Source: Rhipidocladum racemiflorum
Lineage: Eukaryota; Streptophyta; Magnoliopsida; Poales; Poaceae
Reading direction: 5' to 3'
Length of the DNA: 64,000 nucleotides
Assembly: GCA_036346355.1 (NCBI GenBank)
Contig: CM070581.1
Location: forward strand, 52,347,849 to 52,411,848
Shown here: positions 21,890 to 32,175 of the stretch, piece by piece
How the letters are laid out: every line of letters starts with the position of its first letter
Numbering within the stretch: the first letter of the stretch is position 1
The notes under the pieces: generated by a model
Databases searched by the model: none
Told to the model about the DNA's origin: nothing
What the model saw: only the letters and a program-made list of their open reading frames with translations
Translations under genes and position numbers: made by a program

Positions 21890-23924
21890 CAGAACACCCT
21901 AACACAAAACTAGTAATTTACGTAATTACTTACCGAAATACTTCTTAAACTAATAGCAACGAACGGAAAGAAGAAGAAAATTCGACATGACCAATGCCCA
22001 AAACAAGACGGAACAAACATAACATAGACAAGGAAAGAATAGCGAAGCATAAATGACAACCCAAGGTAATATCACCCCAATTAAAATTTTTCTGACCCAC
22101 AAGGTGCATGGTTTGACTTAAGTACATGTTCCACATAAATATTTTATTCCAAGTGAACATGTGTAATAAGTGCATCTACGCCCCACCCTTCATGCTACGC
22201 TCCGTAAGATTGCCTGAAAGGAAGAGGAGTGGTGAGATCGAATAATCTCAGCAAGTGGAACAAATAATACAAAGACAACAATCAAATATCGTAAGCATGA
22301 ACTTCCTCTTTTCTTTTCTCAAAATTAAACAAGACATACAACGGTTCTTTCCTTTTCTTTCTTTCCACCCCAAACAGACATCAGCAAAAGAGAAGCAATG
22401 CATATGCTCATGACATGTTCCTTCTCACCGTGCCCTTTCTCAGGAACACACGGCTCCCGTGCCCTGTCTCAGGAACACACGGTATTGTACCGGTACGGTC
22501 GCGGCGTTCTCACGGCGACATTCTTCCAATGCATGAATGCATATGACATGATACATGTGTAAACAACTCCACGCACAACTTGATTGTGAGTACTTCTTAC
22601 TTGTCGTCATGGATAAAGTAAACAATCAAAATATGAACAAACATTGCCAACTCCACTTGCCTTTACCGATGAGGGCGAAGATGTTAATTGCGTCCCAAGT
22701 CGCACCACCTACACAAACATCTTACCTCAGTACCCAAACATTTTCTAAACTCAAGTTGAACACATTCAACCGACTCCTACGCCCCACAACCCCGCAATAC
22801 ACTATCTCTGATTCTGCCCAGAAAACAGGTTGCGCACACCGGCTTAATTATTTTGTAACTATTTCTCTGTAACGCCCAAAAATCTAAAAATATTACATAA
22901 GCTAGATATTGGCATCCTCTACAACTTTCATGAAGACCAAAGATTTCAATTCCACTTTTAAATTTGCCTAAATAATGGTTCAACACAGTGGGCAGTTCTC
23001 TAGTTCCAAATCCGAACAGCAGGTTTGCAACAGCCCTAGCTTCCAAGTCCCAACTCCAAAAATTATAAAAAAATTACAGGAGCTAGATACTAACGTGATC
23101 TACAACTTTCATTTAAACCATAAATTCTAATTCCCGACCCAAATCTGTTTAATCTTCAGCCCTAATCCTAATACGGAATCTATCCCCTCTCTTCTTACAG
23201 CAGTATCCCCACCGCGATTACTCCCAAACTGGAGCTCAGAAAAATCTGAAAAAAATACAGGAGCTAGGTCTCGATCTTATATACAACTTTCTAGTTATGC
23301 ACTTTTCCAGTAAAAATCATCTAGGCCACGAAATCGCGTCTGTAAACCGACTGCTCATACTGTTCGAACTCAGACCACTCTGATCCGAAAATCAAATCTC
23401 CTCCCAGCAACCCTCCTCAACGAATTAACCATGCACAAGGGCTCAAACACCCTCCTAATACCACCCTAGAACAGAATCTAAAACCCCAAATCAAACCTCA
23501 CCTAAAGGGAATGAAAACTCACCGTTCTTCGCCGATCCGCGCCGTTCTTCGCGGCAGATTCGATCCCGGGCAGCGGAGGAACACTTTGGGTGGATGGATC
23601 TACATTTCTACTGGCTGGAAATGGCGTGGAAGAGGGGAGGAAGTGGCTGCAAATTTCGTCCATGGAGGAGGAGGTTTGGGGCGGCTAGGGGGGAAAAGGA
23701 GAGGTGGGAGATTAGGGTTAGGGATGCGGTGGGGCTGGTTTTTGGGGGCCCAAGAGGGTGACTGCAGTTTTTAACCCTTTTTTTCTTTTTCTTTTAATGA
23801 GAAATCACTCCCTCAAGGCTAAACTCTACCCTTTAATAGCCCAAAACCCTCCGTAGGTCCCGCTACAGCCCACAAACCCCAGAAATTCCTGCACGAACAC
23901 AAAAATCGAGATTCGGGTATTACA
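21890..23924 (-). repeat. 5' LTR of the LARD-like element
   Basis: About 2035 bp, direct repeat of 15760-17769, followed on the minus strand by the PBS-like site at 21888-21876. Differences between the two LTRs are mainly one- or two-base indels in A, G or C runs plus the 27-bp indel. Confidence 0.9.
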
Positions 23925-25414
23925 GCGTCGTGGTCGTGGCCGAGGCCTACGAGGCCGCCGCGGGTAGGACGCCCGCGGCCCAGAGTGAAGAGACCGAGGA
24001 AGAGACTGCTGCTCGTCGAGCGGAAGGTAAGTCTCGTTCGGCCCCTTCGTTGAATTTTCTAGTTCTTGCTCTCGATCTTTTTCCGAGCTAACCCCACCCC
24101 TCTTGGCGTGGGCGTGATGGCTCGGATGTCATCCCCAGTCTTCTGCCGGATGGCTGAGGAGATTCTCAACTCTGCAGTTGACGCCGAGCTCGACCGCGTC
24201 TTCGACCGGGTGATGGCCGAAGTCGAGGACGAGAGGGAGCCAGCCGCGTCCTTGGAGGGCCCCGAGCTTCCTTTGGCGGGGGCGACGACTCCGGCCGCGG
24301 AGGAGCAAGACCCGCAAGGGGCTGAGGTCCAAAGCGCCATGGCCTTGGTCCCTTACGAGGAGACGACCACGGCCGTGAGCCAAGGAGGAGAAGAATTGGT
24401 CGCCGTCGGCCAATTGTCTCCTGCTACGGCCCAACGGGACGGAGTGGTTGCTGCCGACCAGCTGCCCCCTGCCGTGGGCCAAGGAGAGGAGGTGGTCATC
24501 CTCGACCAGACACCTCCGCCCGTAGAGGACCGGTCGCCTCCGGCCACGGAGGGCCAAAGGGCGGAGGTGGTCGCTGTCGACCAACTGCCTTCGGCCGCGG
24601 AGCAAGGGGTGGCTGCGCCCATGGTTGGCGTGTAGCCCCCGAGCGTGGCGGCCGATCAGGAGGAAGGCGGCCACGAGCTGCTTGCTGCGGAGGAAGATCA
24701 GCCTCGGGGCGACCTGGGGTTGGTCGAGGGCGGAGATGCCGTCGCTCTCCTGGGAGCACCAGGTGCCCAGGAGGAGCAAGGTCTTGACGCGCCAGTCCGG
24801 GATGACTTGGTCAATCCTTTCTTCCGGGCTGGCGCGACTGACCGCCAGCGGCTTCAGGACAAGCTGGTCAGCCGGGCTCTTCTGGTAAGTCTCTTGTGCC
24901 TTTCTTTTTCCTTTAGGCGAGCGATCTTCTGAGCGTCTTCTTAACCTTTTTCTTCTCTTTTTTCTTTTTTTGCCCGAAGTTTGCTGCGAAGGCTATGGAG
25001 GATATCGATGCTACCTCCGTCTCAGCAGAAGAGTACTGGTCGTACCATCGTGAGCAAGACGCCAAGATCGCTGATCTCGAGCGTCGGGTCTCCGAGGTGC
25101 GCGAGGCCGACCTGAAGCAGCTGGAGTCGGCGAAGAGCCTCATCTCCGGGCTTCGGGATCAGCTCTTCCGGAGCGAGGCGGCGAAGAGCACTTCAGAGCA
25201 GAAGTGCGCCGAGCTCGAGGAGGAGCTGGTGAAGCTACGGCAGGACCTTCAGCGGGTTCGGGAGCGCGAGGAGGCCCAGCTCAAGGAGGCGCAGCGCCTC
25301 CGGGAAAGCGCGGCCGAAGGTCGCGCGGCCCGGCGGAAGGTCCTGGACCTGGAGGCGGAGGTCGACTCCCTTAAGGACGAGCTCGCCGCCCTGCAGGCTG
25401 AGCGTAGGACTTAG
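23925..25414 (+). CDS. Antisense gene of the Tat-like element, 3' part (acidic repeats and C-terminal coiled coil)
   Basis: Continuation of the antisense gene after the nested LTR element. 23930-24027 encodes VVVVAEAYEAAAGRTPAAQSEETEEETAARRAEG before a GTAAGT donor. 24100-24630 encodes MAEEILNSAVDAELDRVFDRVMAEVEDERE, followed by imperfect roughly 20-residue repeats of the type VVAVDQLPPAVGQGEE. A TAG at 24633 interrupts this, the same frame runs on to a GTAAGT donor at about 24885, and the last exon 24980-25414 is a long heptad-rich coiled coil (MEDIDATSVSAEEYWSYH to LAALQAERRT). The internal TAG makes it non-functional unless it lies in an intron. Known plant antisense ORFs of this kind have no proven function. 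Confidence 0.65.
24360..24630 (+). repeat. Imperfect tandem repeat in coding sequence (~60 bp units)
   Basis: Repeating units encode variants of EELVAVGQLSPATAQ, GVVAADQLPPAVGQ, EEVVILDQTPPPVE and AEVVAVDQLPSAAEQ. GGTCGNNNTCGACCA-type words recur at about 60-bp spacing. The repeat is Pro/Gln/acidic and probably disordered. Confidence 0.6.
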
Positions 25415-26181
25415 CCCCTTTTTCCTCTTTTTCTTTCTCCTTTTAGCTTATGTGGAACCTGTAAAAACAATCTTTTTTGGATTAACGAAAGAGGTTTATA
25501 AATGTTTAAGGACTTGCCTGTCTTTTCCTTTCATCGTTTGCTCGAAATTGCTCCTGCAAAGAACAGACTAGGCTCCTTCGAATTATTCCTGCCAAGAAAA
25601 AGACCAGGCCCCTTCGCAAGGGTACGAACACGAGCAAAGAAGGTAATAATAAAAGGAGGAGACCCGAGCAAAGAGCGCGGAGCAAAAAGAGTCACGAGCA
25701 AAGAGTCCTTAACCGAGGGTAAAATCCTCGGTCGCCTGGAGCCCCCGCCATGAACGAGGGTCGTGCCCCTAACGTTGCGAGCACGAACTTTGTCCATGGA
25801 AAAACAGAGGGACTCTTAGAGCGTAACTTGAGCGATCAATCGTACCGAGCGCGGGGATTGCTATGTAAAGCAAAACGGGCTTAGATCGAAGATATGTAGA
25901 GTTGCCGATCCCGAGTAGGCGGCGATCCGGGCTTTGGTGGATGCTCGCGACCGGCCACGCATACAGCGAAGAGCTACTGTGAAAAGTGATCGGACGAGCG
26001 AGCGTCCGGCCGGTGGCCAAGGGGGGGAGGGCGGCGTGTACATATCTGTTGGTTAAGCTCGCTTGCGGCGTCGGTAGTCGGTAACAAGCGTTGCTCGTTT
26101 AACAAAGCGAGGACAAAAATCAGAGTAAAGAAGAGCGGTTTAACGAAGGAAACGAAATTGGTGTGAGATAGAAGTACGCGT
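25415..26181. other. Spacer between the antisense gene end and integrase end of the Tat-like element
   Basis: Contains the putative 3'UTR of the plus-strand antisense gene (GTTTATAAATG at about 25494) and short recurring words GAGCAAAG and AAGACCAGGC. No gene seen. Both converging transcription units would end here. Confidence 0.4.
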
Positions 26182-29100
26182 CTAAACGTAGAATTTACGT
26201 AGTTGATCAATGTTCCAGGTGCTGGTGAGCTCCCAACCATCTGGCATCGCGAGGCGAACAGCCCCCGGGCGTGCTGTAGACACGACCGTGTAGGGTCCCT
26301 CCCACCTTGGGGTCAGCTTATTGGCTTTCGATAGGTCTTGAACTCTTCGCAAGACCATGTCGCCGACTTGTAGGACCCTTGGTCGGACTGTCTTGGCTGC
26401 GTGCCTACGAAGAGCCTGTAGGTAAACCGCAGACCGGAGCAATGCCCGTTCGCGTGTTGCTTCGACGAGGTCCAGGTCGACGAGGCGCTCGACCTCTTGA
26501 TCGATGGAATCAATCAGTTGCACCCTTGGGGAACCCAACACAATTTCTGCGGGCAAAACGGCTTCCGCACCATAGACGAGTTGGAAAGGCGTTTCTCCTG
26601 TGGCCCGACTGGTCGTGGTGCGGACGGACCAAAGGACGGCAGGGAGCTCGTCCACCCACTGTTGTTTGTGTTGGTTGAGGCTCTCGAAAACCCTCTTTTT
26701 TATGCCCTGGACCAATTGCCCATTTGCTCGTTCGGCTGCCCCATTGCTCTGTGGATGTGCCACAGAGGCGAAACAGACCTTGGTCCCGACCTCCTCGCAG
26801 TAACTTTGGAACAGTTCACTGGTGAACTGGGTCCCATTATTGGTGATGAGACGGTTGGGTATCCCGAACCGCGTTATCACGTTGCTGCGGAGGAACCTCT
26901 TGGCCGCCTGGGCCGAGATGGTTGAGACAGGCTCGGCCTCTATCCACTTAGTGAAAGTGTCGATGGCCACGAGCAAATACTTGCAGCCTTTCTGCCCCCA
27001 GGGAAAAGGTCCAAGGACGTCGAGCCCCCAGGTCGAGAACGACCACGAGAGTGGTATGGTTTGCAGGGCATATGCTGGTTGACGGGCTTTGCGAGCATGA
27101 AACTGGCATGCTCGGCAGGTCATTACGATTGACCGTGCGTCCGCCAAGGCCGTGGGCCAGTAGTATCCTAGTCGGAAGGCCTTGCTCACAAGTGTTCTGA
27201 AAGACGAGTGAGCTCCGCACATTCCTTCATGGATATCACGAAGAAGGTATTGGCCTTCCTCCTGAGAGACGCACCTGGAAAGGATTCCTAATGCGCCTTT
27301 TCGGTATAGGTCGCCCTCGATTAGTTTGTACTGAGAGGATCGCCTTGTTAGCCGGGAACGCTCGGCTTCTTCCTCGGGCAATGTCCCTTGCGCAAGGTAT
27401 TGGATGAATGGCGTCATCCAACTTGCGCATTGCTCGAGGAAGGAGACCCTACCGTCGGCCTCTGATGCCTCCTCTTCAGAGGGAATGGAGGGCTTGTATA
27501 GGTGCTCGACAAGCACTCCCGCCGGAGCGGTAGTTTGAGAGGAACCGACCTTAGACATTTGGTCGGCCAGGGAATTATCCTTCCTGGGGATGTAGATTAC
27601 TTCGAAATTCCTGAAGTATTTCTCCATCTTCCTTACTTCGGCCAGGTAAAGCGCCATTGAGGTATCGAAACACTGATACTCCTTGTTAACCTGGTTCACG
27701 ACTAACTGTGAATCGCCCATCACAGTGAGCCGTTGGACTCCTAACGCTTTACACGCTCGGAGTCCGGCCAAGAGGCCTTCGTATTCCGCCGCGTTGTTGG
27801 TTGCGGCGAAATGTAGTTGGATGGCGTACTGGATTTGCTCTCCATCTGGGGAGACCAAAACGACGCCAGCCCCCGAGCGTTCGTACGCTCGGGATCCGTC
27901 GAAATACAAGGTCCAACGGTCTTTCCTTGATCCGGTGGTTTCGTAGGCTGGTGGTGCTGGAGCCGACCATTCTGCCACGAAGTCAGCGAGGACTTGTGAT
28001 TTGATCGCCGTGCGGGCCGAAAACATTATCTCGAATTCGGCGAGCTCCATTGCCCACTTGGCTATGCGACTACTGGCGTCCTGATTTTTCAGGATTTCCC
28101 TGAGCGGGAAGCTGGTCGATACCACGATCTTGTGTGCTTGAAAGTAGTGGCGCAACTTCCTGGAAGCCATCAACAATGAGTACAGTAGTTTCTGGACCTC
28201 GGGGTAACGCTCCTTTGGTCCATGAAGTACTTCACTGACATAATAGATAGGTTGTTGGGAACCACCCCTCTCTACTGCTAACACCGCGCTTACCGCCTGC
28301 GGGGTTGCCGCCAGGTATAATAGTAATTCTTCCCCCGCTGCAGGTGTGACGAGGATGGGCAGTTTAGAAATGTACCGTTTTAGTTCTTTGAATGAGTGAT
28401 CAGCTTCCTCTATCCACGTGAAGCCATCGTGCATGCGGAGGGCTTTAAAGAAGGGTAGTCCTCGCTCTCCCAGCCGGGAAATGAATCGGCTTAAAGCGGC
28501 CATTCTCCCGGTCAGAGCTTGCACTTCCTTCACGCACGTGGGCGACCTCATGTTCTCAATGGCTTCAATCTTCTCCGGGTTTGCCCCGACGCCTTGTGGT
28601 CCGACCATGTAGCCGAGCACCTTGCCAGCTTTCACGCCGAACACGCATTTTTCTGGATTTAGCTTTATTCGATGCTTATTGAGGTTACAGAAGGTTTCTT
28701 CTAAGTCGACAACGTGACCAAGTGCTCTTGCTTTTACAACTATGTCGCCGACATAGACCTCCAAATTTCGACCCACTTGGTCTCGAAAGTTTTTACGCAT
28801 GAGGCGCTGAAAGGTTGCTCCCGCATTTCTTAGACCGAAAGACATGGTCGTATAGCAGAAGGTACTGAACGGGGTGATGAAGGAAGTCTTTTCTTCGTCT
28901 TTGCGCGACAGGCTGATCTGATGATAGCCTGAATAAGCATCTAGGAAGCTCATGGTTTGCGATCCCGCCGTCGCGTCGACCAATTGATCTATGCGAGGCA
29001 ATGGATAGTTGTCTTTCAGGCATGCCGCGTTTAGACCCGTGTGATCGACGCACATGCGCCACTTGCCTCCTTTCTTTCTGACCAAGACTGGATTGGCTAG

Positions 29101-29274
29101 CCATTCGGAGTGTTCAACCTCCCTAATGAAGCCAGCTTTTAGGAGTTTGTCGAGTTCCTCCCGGATGATCGCCTGTTTTTCCGGGGAAAAGCGTCTAAAT
29201 TTCTGTCGCACTGGTTTTTTGTCAGTCGAATCGCTAGCTTTGTGCTCAATCACCTCCCTAGGGACCCCGAGCAT
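26182..29274 (-). CDS. Tat-like pol: reverse transcriptase, RNase H, integrase (1030 residues, catalytically altered)
   Basis: Uninterrupted frame. RT: KGGKWRMCVDHTGLN, LDAYSGYHQI (first catalytic Asp, residue 112), MSFGLRNAGATFQRLM, then YVGD at residues 174-177, where the family has YVDD; the codon at 28749-28747 is GGC. RNase H from about residue 455: LYFDGSR, NAAEYEGLLAGL, VMGDSQLVV. Integrase: a zinc region (HEGMCGAHSSFRT...CRACQFHA), GLDVLGPFPWG (first Asp), LITNNGTQF with Asn at residue 812 in place of the second catalytic Asp, and SNGAAERANG with the Glu. The ORF ends WNIDQLRKFYV. The frame is open but two catalytic residues are lost, so it should not support its own transposition. 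In frame with the protease ORF upstream, separated by one TAG. Confidence 0.92.
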   Translation of the reverse strand: MLGVPREVIEHKASDSTDKKPVRQKFRRFSPEKQAIIREELDKLLKAGFIREVEHSEWLANPVLVRKKGGKWRMCVDHTGLNAACLKDNYPLPRIDQLVDATAGSQTMSFLDAYSGYHQISLSRKDEEKTSFITPFSTFCYTTMSFGLRNAGATFQRLMRKNFRDQVGRNLEVYVGDIVVKARALGHVVDLEETFCNLNKHRIKLNPEKCVFGVKAGKVLGYMVGPQGVGANPEKIEAIENMRSPTCVKEVQALTGRMAALSRFISRLGERGLPFFKALRMHDGFTWIEEADHSFKELKRYISKLPILVTPAAGEELLLYLAATPQAVSAVLAVERGGSQQPIYYVSEVLHGPKERYPEVQKLLYSLLMASRKLRHYFQAHKIVVSTSFPLREILKNQDASSRIAKWAMELAEFEIMFSARTAIKSQVLADFVAEWSAPAPPAYETTGSRKDRWTLYFDGSRAYERSGAGVVLVSPDGEQIQYAIQLHFAATNNAAEYEGLLAGLRACKALGVQRLTVMGDSQLVVNQVNKEYQCFDTSMALYLAEVRKMEKYFRNFEVIYIPRKDNSLADQMSKVGSSQTTAPAGVLVEHLYKPSIPSEEEASEADGRVSFLEQCASWMTPFIQYLAQGTLPEEEAERSRLTRRSSQYKLIEGDLYRKGALGILSRCVSQEEGQYLLRDIHEGMCGAHSSFRTLVSKAFRLGYYWPTALADARSIVMTCRACQFHARKARQPAYALQTIPLSWSFSTWGLDVLGPFPWGQKGCKYLLVAIDTFTKWIEAEPVSTISAQAAKRFLRSNVITRFGIPNRLITNNGTQFTSELFQSYCEEVGTKVCFASVAHPQSNGAAERANGQLVQGIKKRVFESLNQHKQQWVDELPAVLWSVRTTTSRATGETPFQLVYGAEAVLPAEIVLGSPRVQLIDSIDQEVERLVDLDLVEATRERALLRSAVYLQALRRHAAKTVRPRVLQVGDMVLRRVQDLSKANKLTPRWEGPYTVVSTARPGAVRLAMPDGWELTSTWNIDQLRKFYV

Positions 29275-29337
29275 GTCGGATGGTTCCCAGGCGAACGCGT
29301 CCGAGCTTGCCCGGAGGAAGGTGATGAGCTCGAGTTC

Positions 29338-30201
29338 CTATTTGGGATCTAAGGAAGATCCCAAATGCACGACTTTGGCCGGTTCCGACTCGTTGAGCGG
29401 AACAGCTTTGGTCTCTCCTCCAGGTTGGAGGGCAAGTTTAGGTCGGGAATGTTTTGGCTCTTGGTCAGGGCCGTGAGTGGGTAACTGACCGACCATATCC
29501 AACGCCCTTTCGTCGCAATTGAGTGCGGACTTGTGGTTCCCTTTTACGGTTATGACTCCGTTTGGTCCGGGAACCTTCTGGCACTGATACGCATGATGCG
29601 AGGCGGCCATGAACTTGGCCAAGGCCGGCCTGCCGAGGATGGCGTTGTAGGCCGATTCGAAGTCTACCACCTCGAAGGTGATTGGCTCCATCCTGAAGTT
29701 ACTCGGGCCACCGAAAGTTACGGGCAGAACGACCTGCACCAGAGGTTTGATCGAGGTGCCCGGGACTATCCCGAAGAAGGGCACGGCTACATTTTTGATT
29801 TTGGAACGAGGAATCTGCATCTCGTCCAAAACCTTAGCTGACATAAGGTCCAAAGAGCTCCCGGAGTCTATGAGGACCCGACCAACGACGGTATTGCTGA
29901 TGGTGGGGTTCACGACCATCGGAAGCCTCTGCGGTTTGGTCATTCCAAAGGGACAATCGTCCTTGGAGAAGGTGAGGGACAGCTCAGACCATTTGAGTTG
30001 CTGCACTGGCGGCTTACCTTGGGTGACTTGGTGCACTTCCCTCGCAGCGTCCTTTAAGTCCCGGCGAGATTTATAGGCAGAGGAGCCCCCGAAGATAACC
30101 GCGATGTGGTTCTGTGGTTCTTGATATTCCATGCCATCTTCATTTTCTTCGACGGGCTGTTTGCCCTTGCCATTTTCGCCCTGCTCTGGGAGCGTCGGCA
30201 T
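29338..30201 (-). CDS. Tat-like aspartic protease region
   Basis: 287-residue frame. Key block is VVGRVLIDSGSSLDLMSAKVLDEM: the LIDSGSS is the retropepsin active site, followed by ILGRPALAKFMAASHHAYQC, the usual flap-to-C-terminal block of plant gypsy protease. Upstream residues (EPQNHIAVIFGGSSAYKSRRD) belong to the gag-protease linker. It ends at a TAG (29340-29338) after SSLDPK. Immediately after that TAG the same frame continues into pol, so the stop is either a mutation or a readthrough site. The gag frame upstream is offset by one base. Confidence 0.85.
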   Translation of the reverse strand: MPTLPEQGENGKGKQPVEENEDGMEYQEPQNHIAVIFGGSSAYKSRRDLKDAAREVHQVTQGKPPVQQLKWSELSLTFSKDDCPFGMTKPQRLPMVVNPTISNTVVGRVLIDSGSSLDLMSAKVLDEMQIPRSKIKNVAVPFFGIVPGTSIKPLVQVVLPVTFGGPSNFRMEPITFEVVDFESAYNAILGRPALAKFMAASHHAYQCQKVPGPNGVITVKGNHKSALNCDERALDMVGQLPTHGPDQEPKHSRPKLALQPGGETKAVPLNESEPAKVVHLGSSLDPK

Positions 30202-31840
30202 GGGACCCCTGCCACTGTAAAATTGCTCCAGTCGGTAGGTCCACGTTCGGCAATTCCGTAGGTCATGCCCGTGTGCCTGGTGAAGCGGACAGTAGAGGTC
30301 GCCCCGTTGATCCGCCTGGCCACCTCGGTCACGAGGCCTGTGTGGTTGTCCTCTTCCCCGAGCGTTGAATCCCCTGCGCTGTGGCTGGGTTGCTCGGGCT
30401 GTTGCTGTTCAACCGCGGCGACCATGGCTGGCGAGGGTTGCTTTTTCTTTTTTTTCTTGATCTTCTTGTCTACAGAATTCGAGTCCTTTTTCTAGCTGAG
30501 GTCTCTAGGCCGGGCTGAGGTGGCAGCTTCCCCTCATCCAGCAATTTCTTCCACTGGACGGCTTCATCTGCGTTGGCGTATCGATCGGCCATTCGGAAAA
30601 GCTCGTTCGCCGTCAGGTCCGGATGGATCTCCAGATCCTTTGTGAAGCGCACGTCTCGTACCCCGAACTTGAAAGCTCGGACGACGGCCTCGTCTGATAT
30701 GTTTGGGATCGAATTGCGGACTTGGATGAATCTCTGGACAAACTGTCGTAGAGTTTCCCCGTCCGTTTGAATCAAGCGCTCGAGGTCGTGTTCTTTTCCC
30801 GGGCGAATGTAACAGCTCTGGAAATTTGCTCGGAGCGCCGGGCGCCAGCCGCCTCGTGATCGTATGGATCCTTCCTTTTGATTGAAGAGCCACGTACGAG
30901 CGGCTCCGTCCAAGACAGTTGGCAGATAATTCGCCATCACCCCTTCATCACCTCCGACGGCCAGGATGGTAGTGGTGTATATCGAAAGGAACTCGTCCGG
31001 GTTCTGGGTCCCGTTGAACCTCTCAATGTGGCCGGGTTTGAATCTGTTCGGCCACGTGACGCTTCGGAGAGAGCTTGTGAAAGCCTGGCAACCGAAGCTC
31101 GGAGTTTCGCGGCGAAACCCTCAACCATAATGGTCCCCACGCGTGTCCTCCACCCAGCGTCCTGCTCGTGGGCCGAGACGCGAGAAGACCTCTCGTGAAG
31201 GTCGTGCCGACGATCGTTCGATCGTGGAGCGTTCGGAGCGCTCGTAACCTGGTCGATCGTTGACGTGACGCTCCGAGGTCACTCGGGAGCCGTTCCGGGG
31301 TCTCTCCCGGGGAAGGTTAGCGGGCCGGGGCGACCTCCGAGTATAGCTCCGAGATTCATCCTTGCGGGAGCGCACGGGAGAGCGTCTGCGAAGGTCTCGG
31401 GAAACGCTCCGAGCGTCCTGGTCGTGAGGGGCGTCTGAGACCTTCAGCTCGGCGGCAAGTCTCTCCAGATCCTCAGCCACGACTTTGCCTACGGCTTCTA
31501 AGTCCACTTGCTCGGGGAAGCTACGAAGGTCGCGCACGACCGCTGCCAAAGCTTGCAGCCGTTCCCGGTTCTGGCGAACGGGCGGCGGCGAGCTCCGACG
31601 ACGTGCTTGGGTACGATCGGGGGTTCGATACCCGTGAGAGTTTCTCCCCCCGGACACGCGCTTCTCCTTCGCTTGGCGGCGTATGCTCGCAAGGGTCTTC
31701 CCCAGAGACTCCTCTAGGTGGAGCCTGGCCGCTTCATAGTGATCGCGCTTAGCAGCGTCCGAGGATCGTACCTCGGGCTCGGCACGGCTCCCAGTCATGT
31801 TGACGTGACGAGAGCGAGATGAATGCGACGGAGACATCAT
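30202..31840 (-). pseudogene. Tat-like gag, broken by one stop and a frameshift
   Basis: 31840-31124 encodes an Arg/Ser-rich N-terminal part ending with TGA after RGDHYG. The Retrotrans_gag domain spans about 31090-30620: FKPGHIERFNGTQNPDEF, DEGVMANYLPTVLDGAARTWLFN, LIQTDGETLRQFVQRFIQVRN, VRAFKFGVRD, ELFRMADRYANADEA. After a frameshift near 30470 a variant zinc-knuckle-like segment (YCPLHQAHGHDLRNCR) is readable at about 30300-30250. Structural protein of the virus-like particle. Not expressible as one polypeptide from this sequence. Confidence 0.8.
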
Positions 31841-32175
31841 GGTATCCCCTTGGGACGCAGTTTCTCGATCGATCTCGTGTAAATGCAGTATGTCGAGACC
31901 ATTGTAGAGCCCATCATAGTCATCCTCGGGTCCCCGAGGGTAATGTCTGGGAATGGAGGTCCTGTCCTCGCATTCCCGTGTCCGGGAAGAGCTCCCAGAT
32001 TTCGGGCAGGACCGATAGGATCGGTCACATTAATACGCCGTCGCCGGCATAGTACATGTCGTCGTCTTCAACGTCGTCAAAAACGCAAAGATTCCGAGTA
32101 TCCCCCGAGTTCGGCATCCTCGAGGATCTTGATCCGCACGGGAATCAAGCTGTCGTCCCCACGGATGGCGCCAGC

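Larger units (their letters stand above)
15760..23924 (-). mobile_element. Non-coding LTR retrotransposon (LARD-like), nested in the antisense gene
   Basis: Two direct repeats of about 2.0 kb (15760-17769 and 21890-23924) flank a 4.1-kb interior. On the minus strand each LTR begins TGTAATACCCGAATC and ends GGGTGTTCTG. A primer-binding-like ATTGGTATCGAGGC (minus, 21888-21876) follows the 5' LTR, resembling the initiator-Met PBS TGGTATCAGAGC. A purine tract ATTTAGGGGGGGGAGAG precedes the 3' LTR (17786-17770). The interior has no gag or pol. This is the definition of a large retrotransposon derivative, mobilised in trans. No clean 5-bp duplication is visible: the left flank reads GCTGGCCT and the right flank GCGTCGTG. 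Confidence 0.85.
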
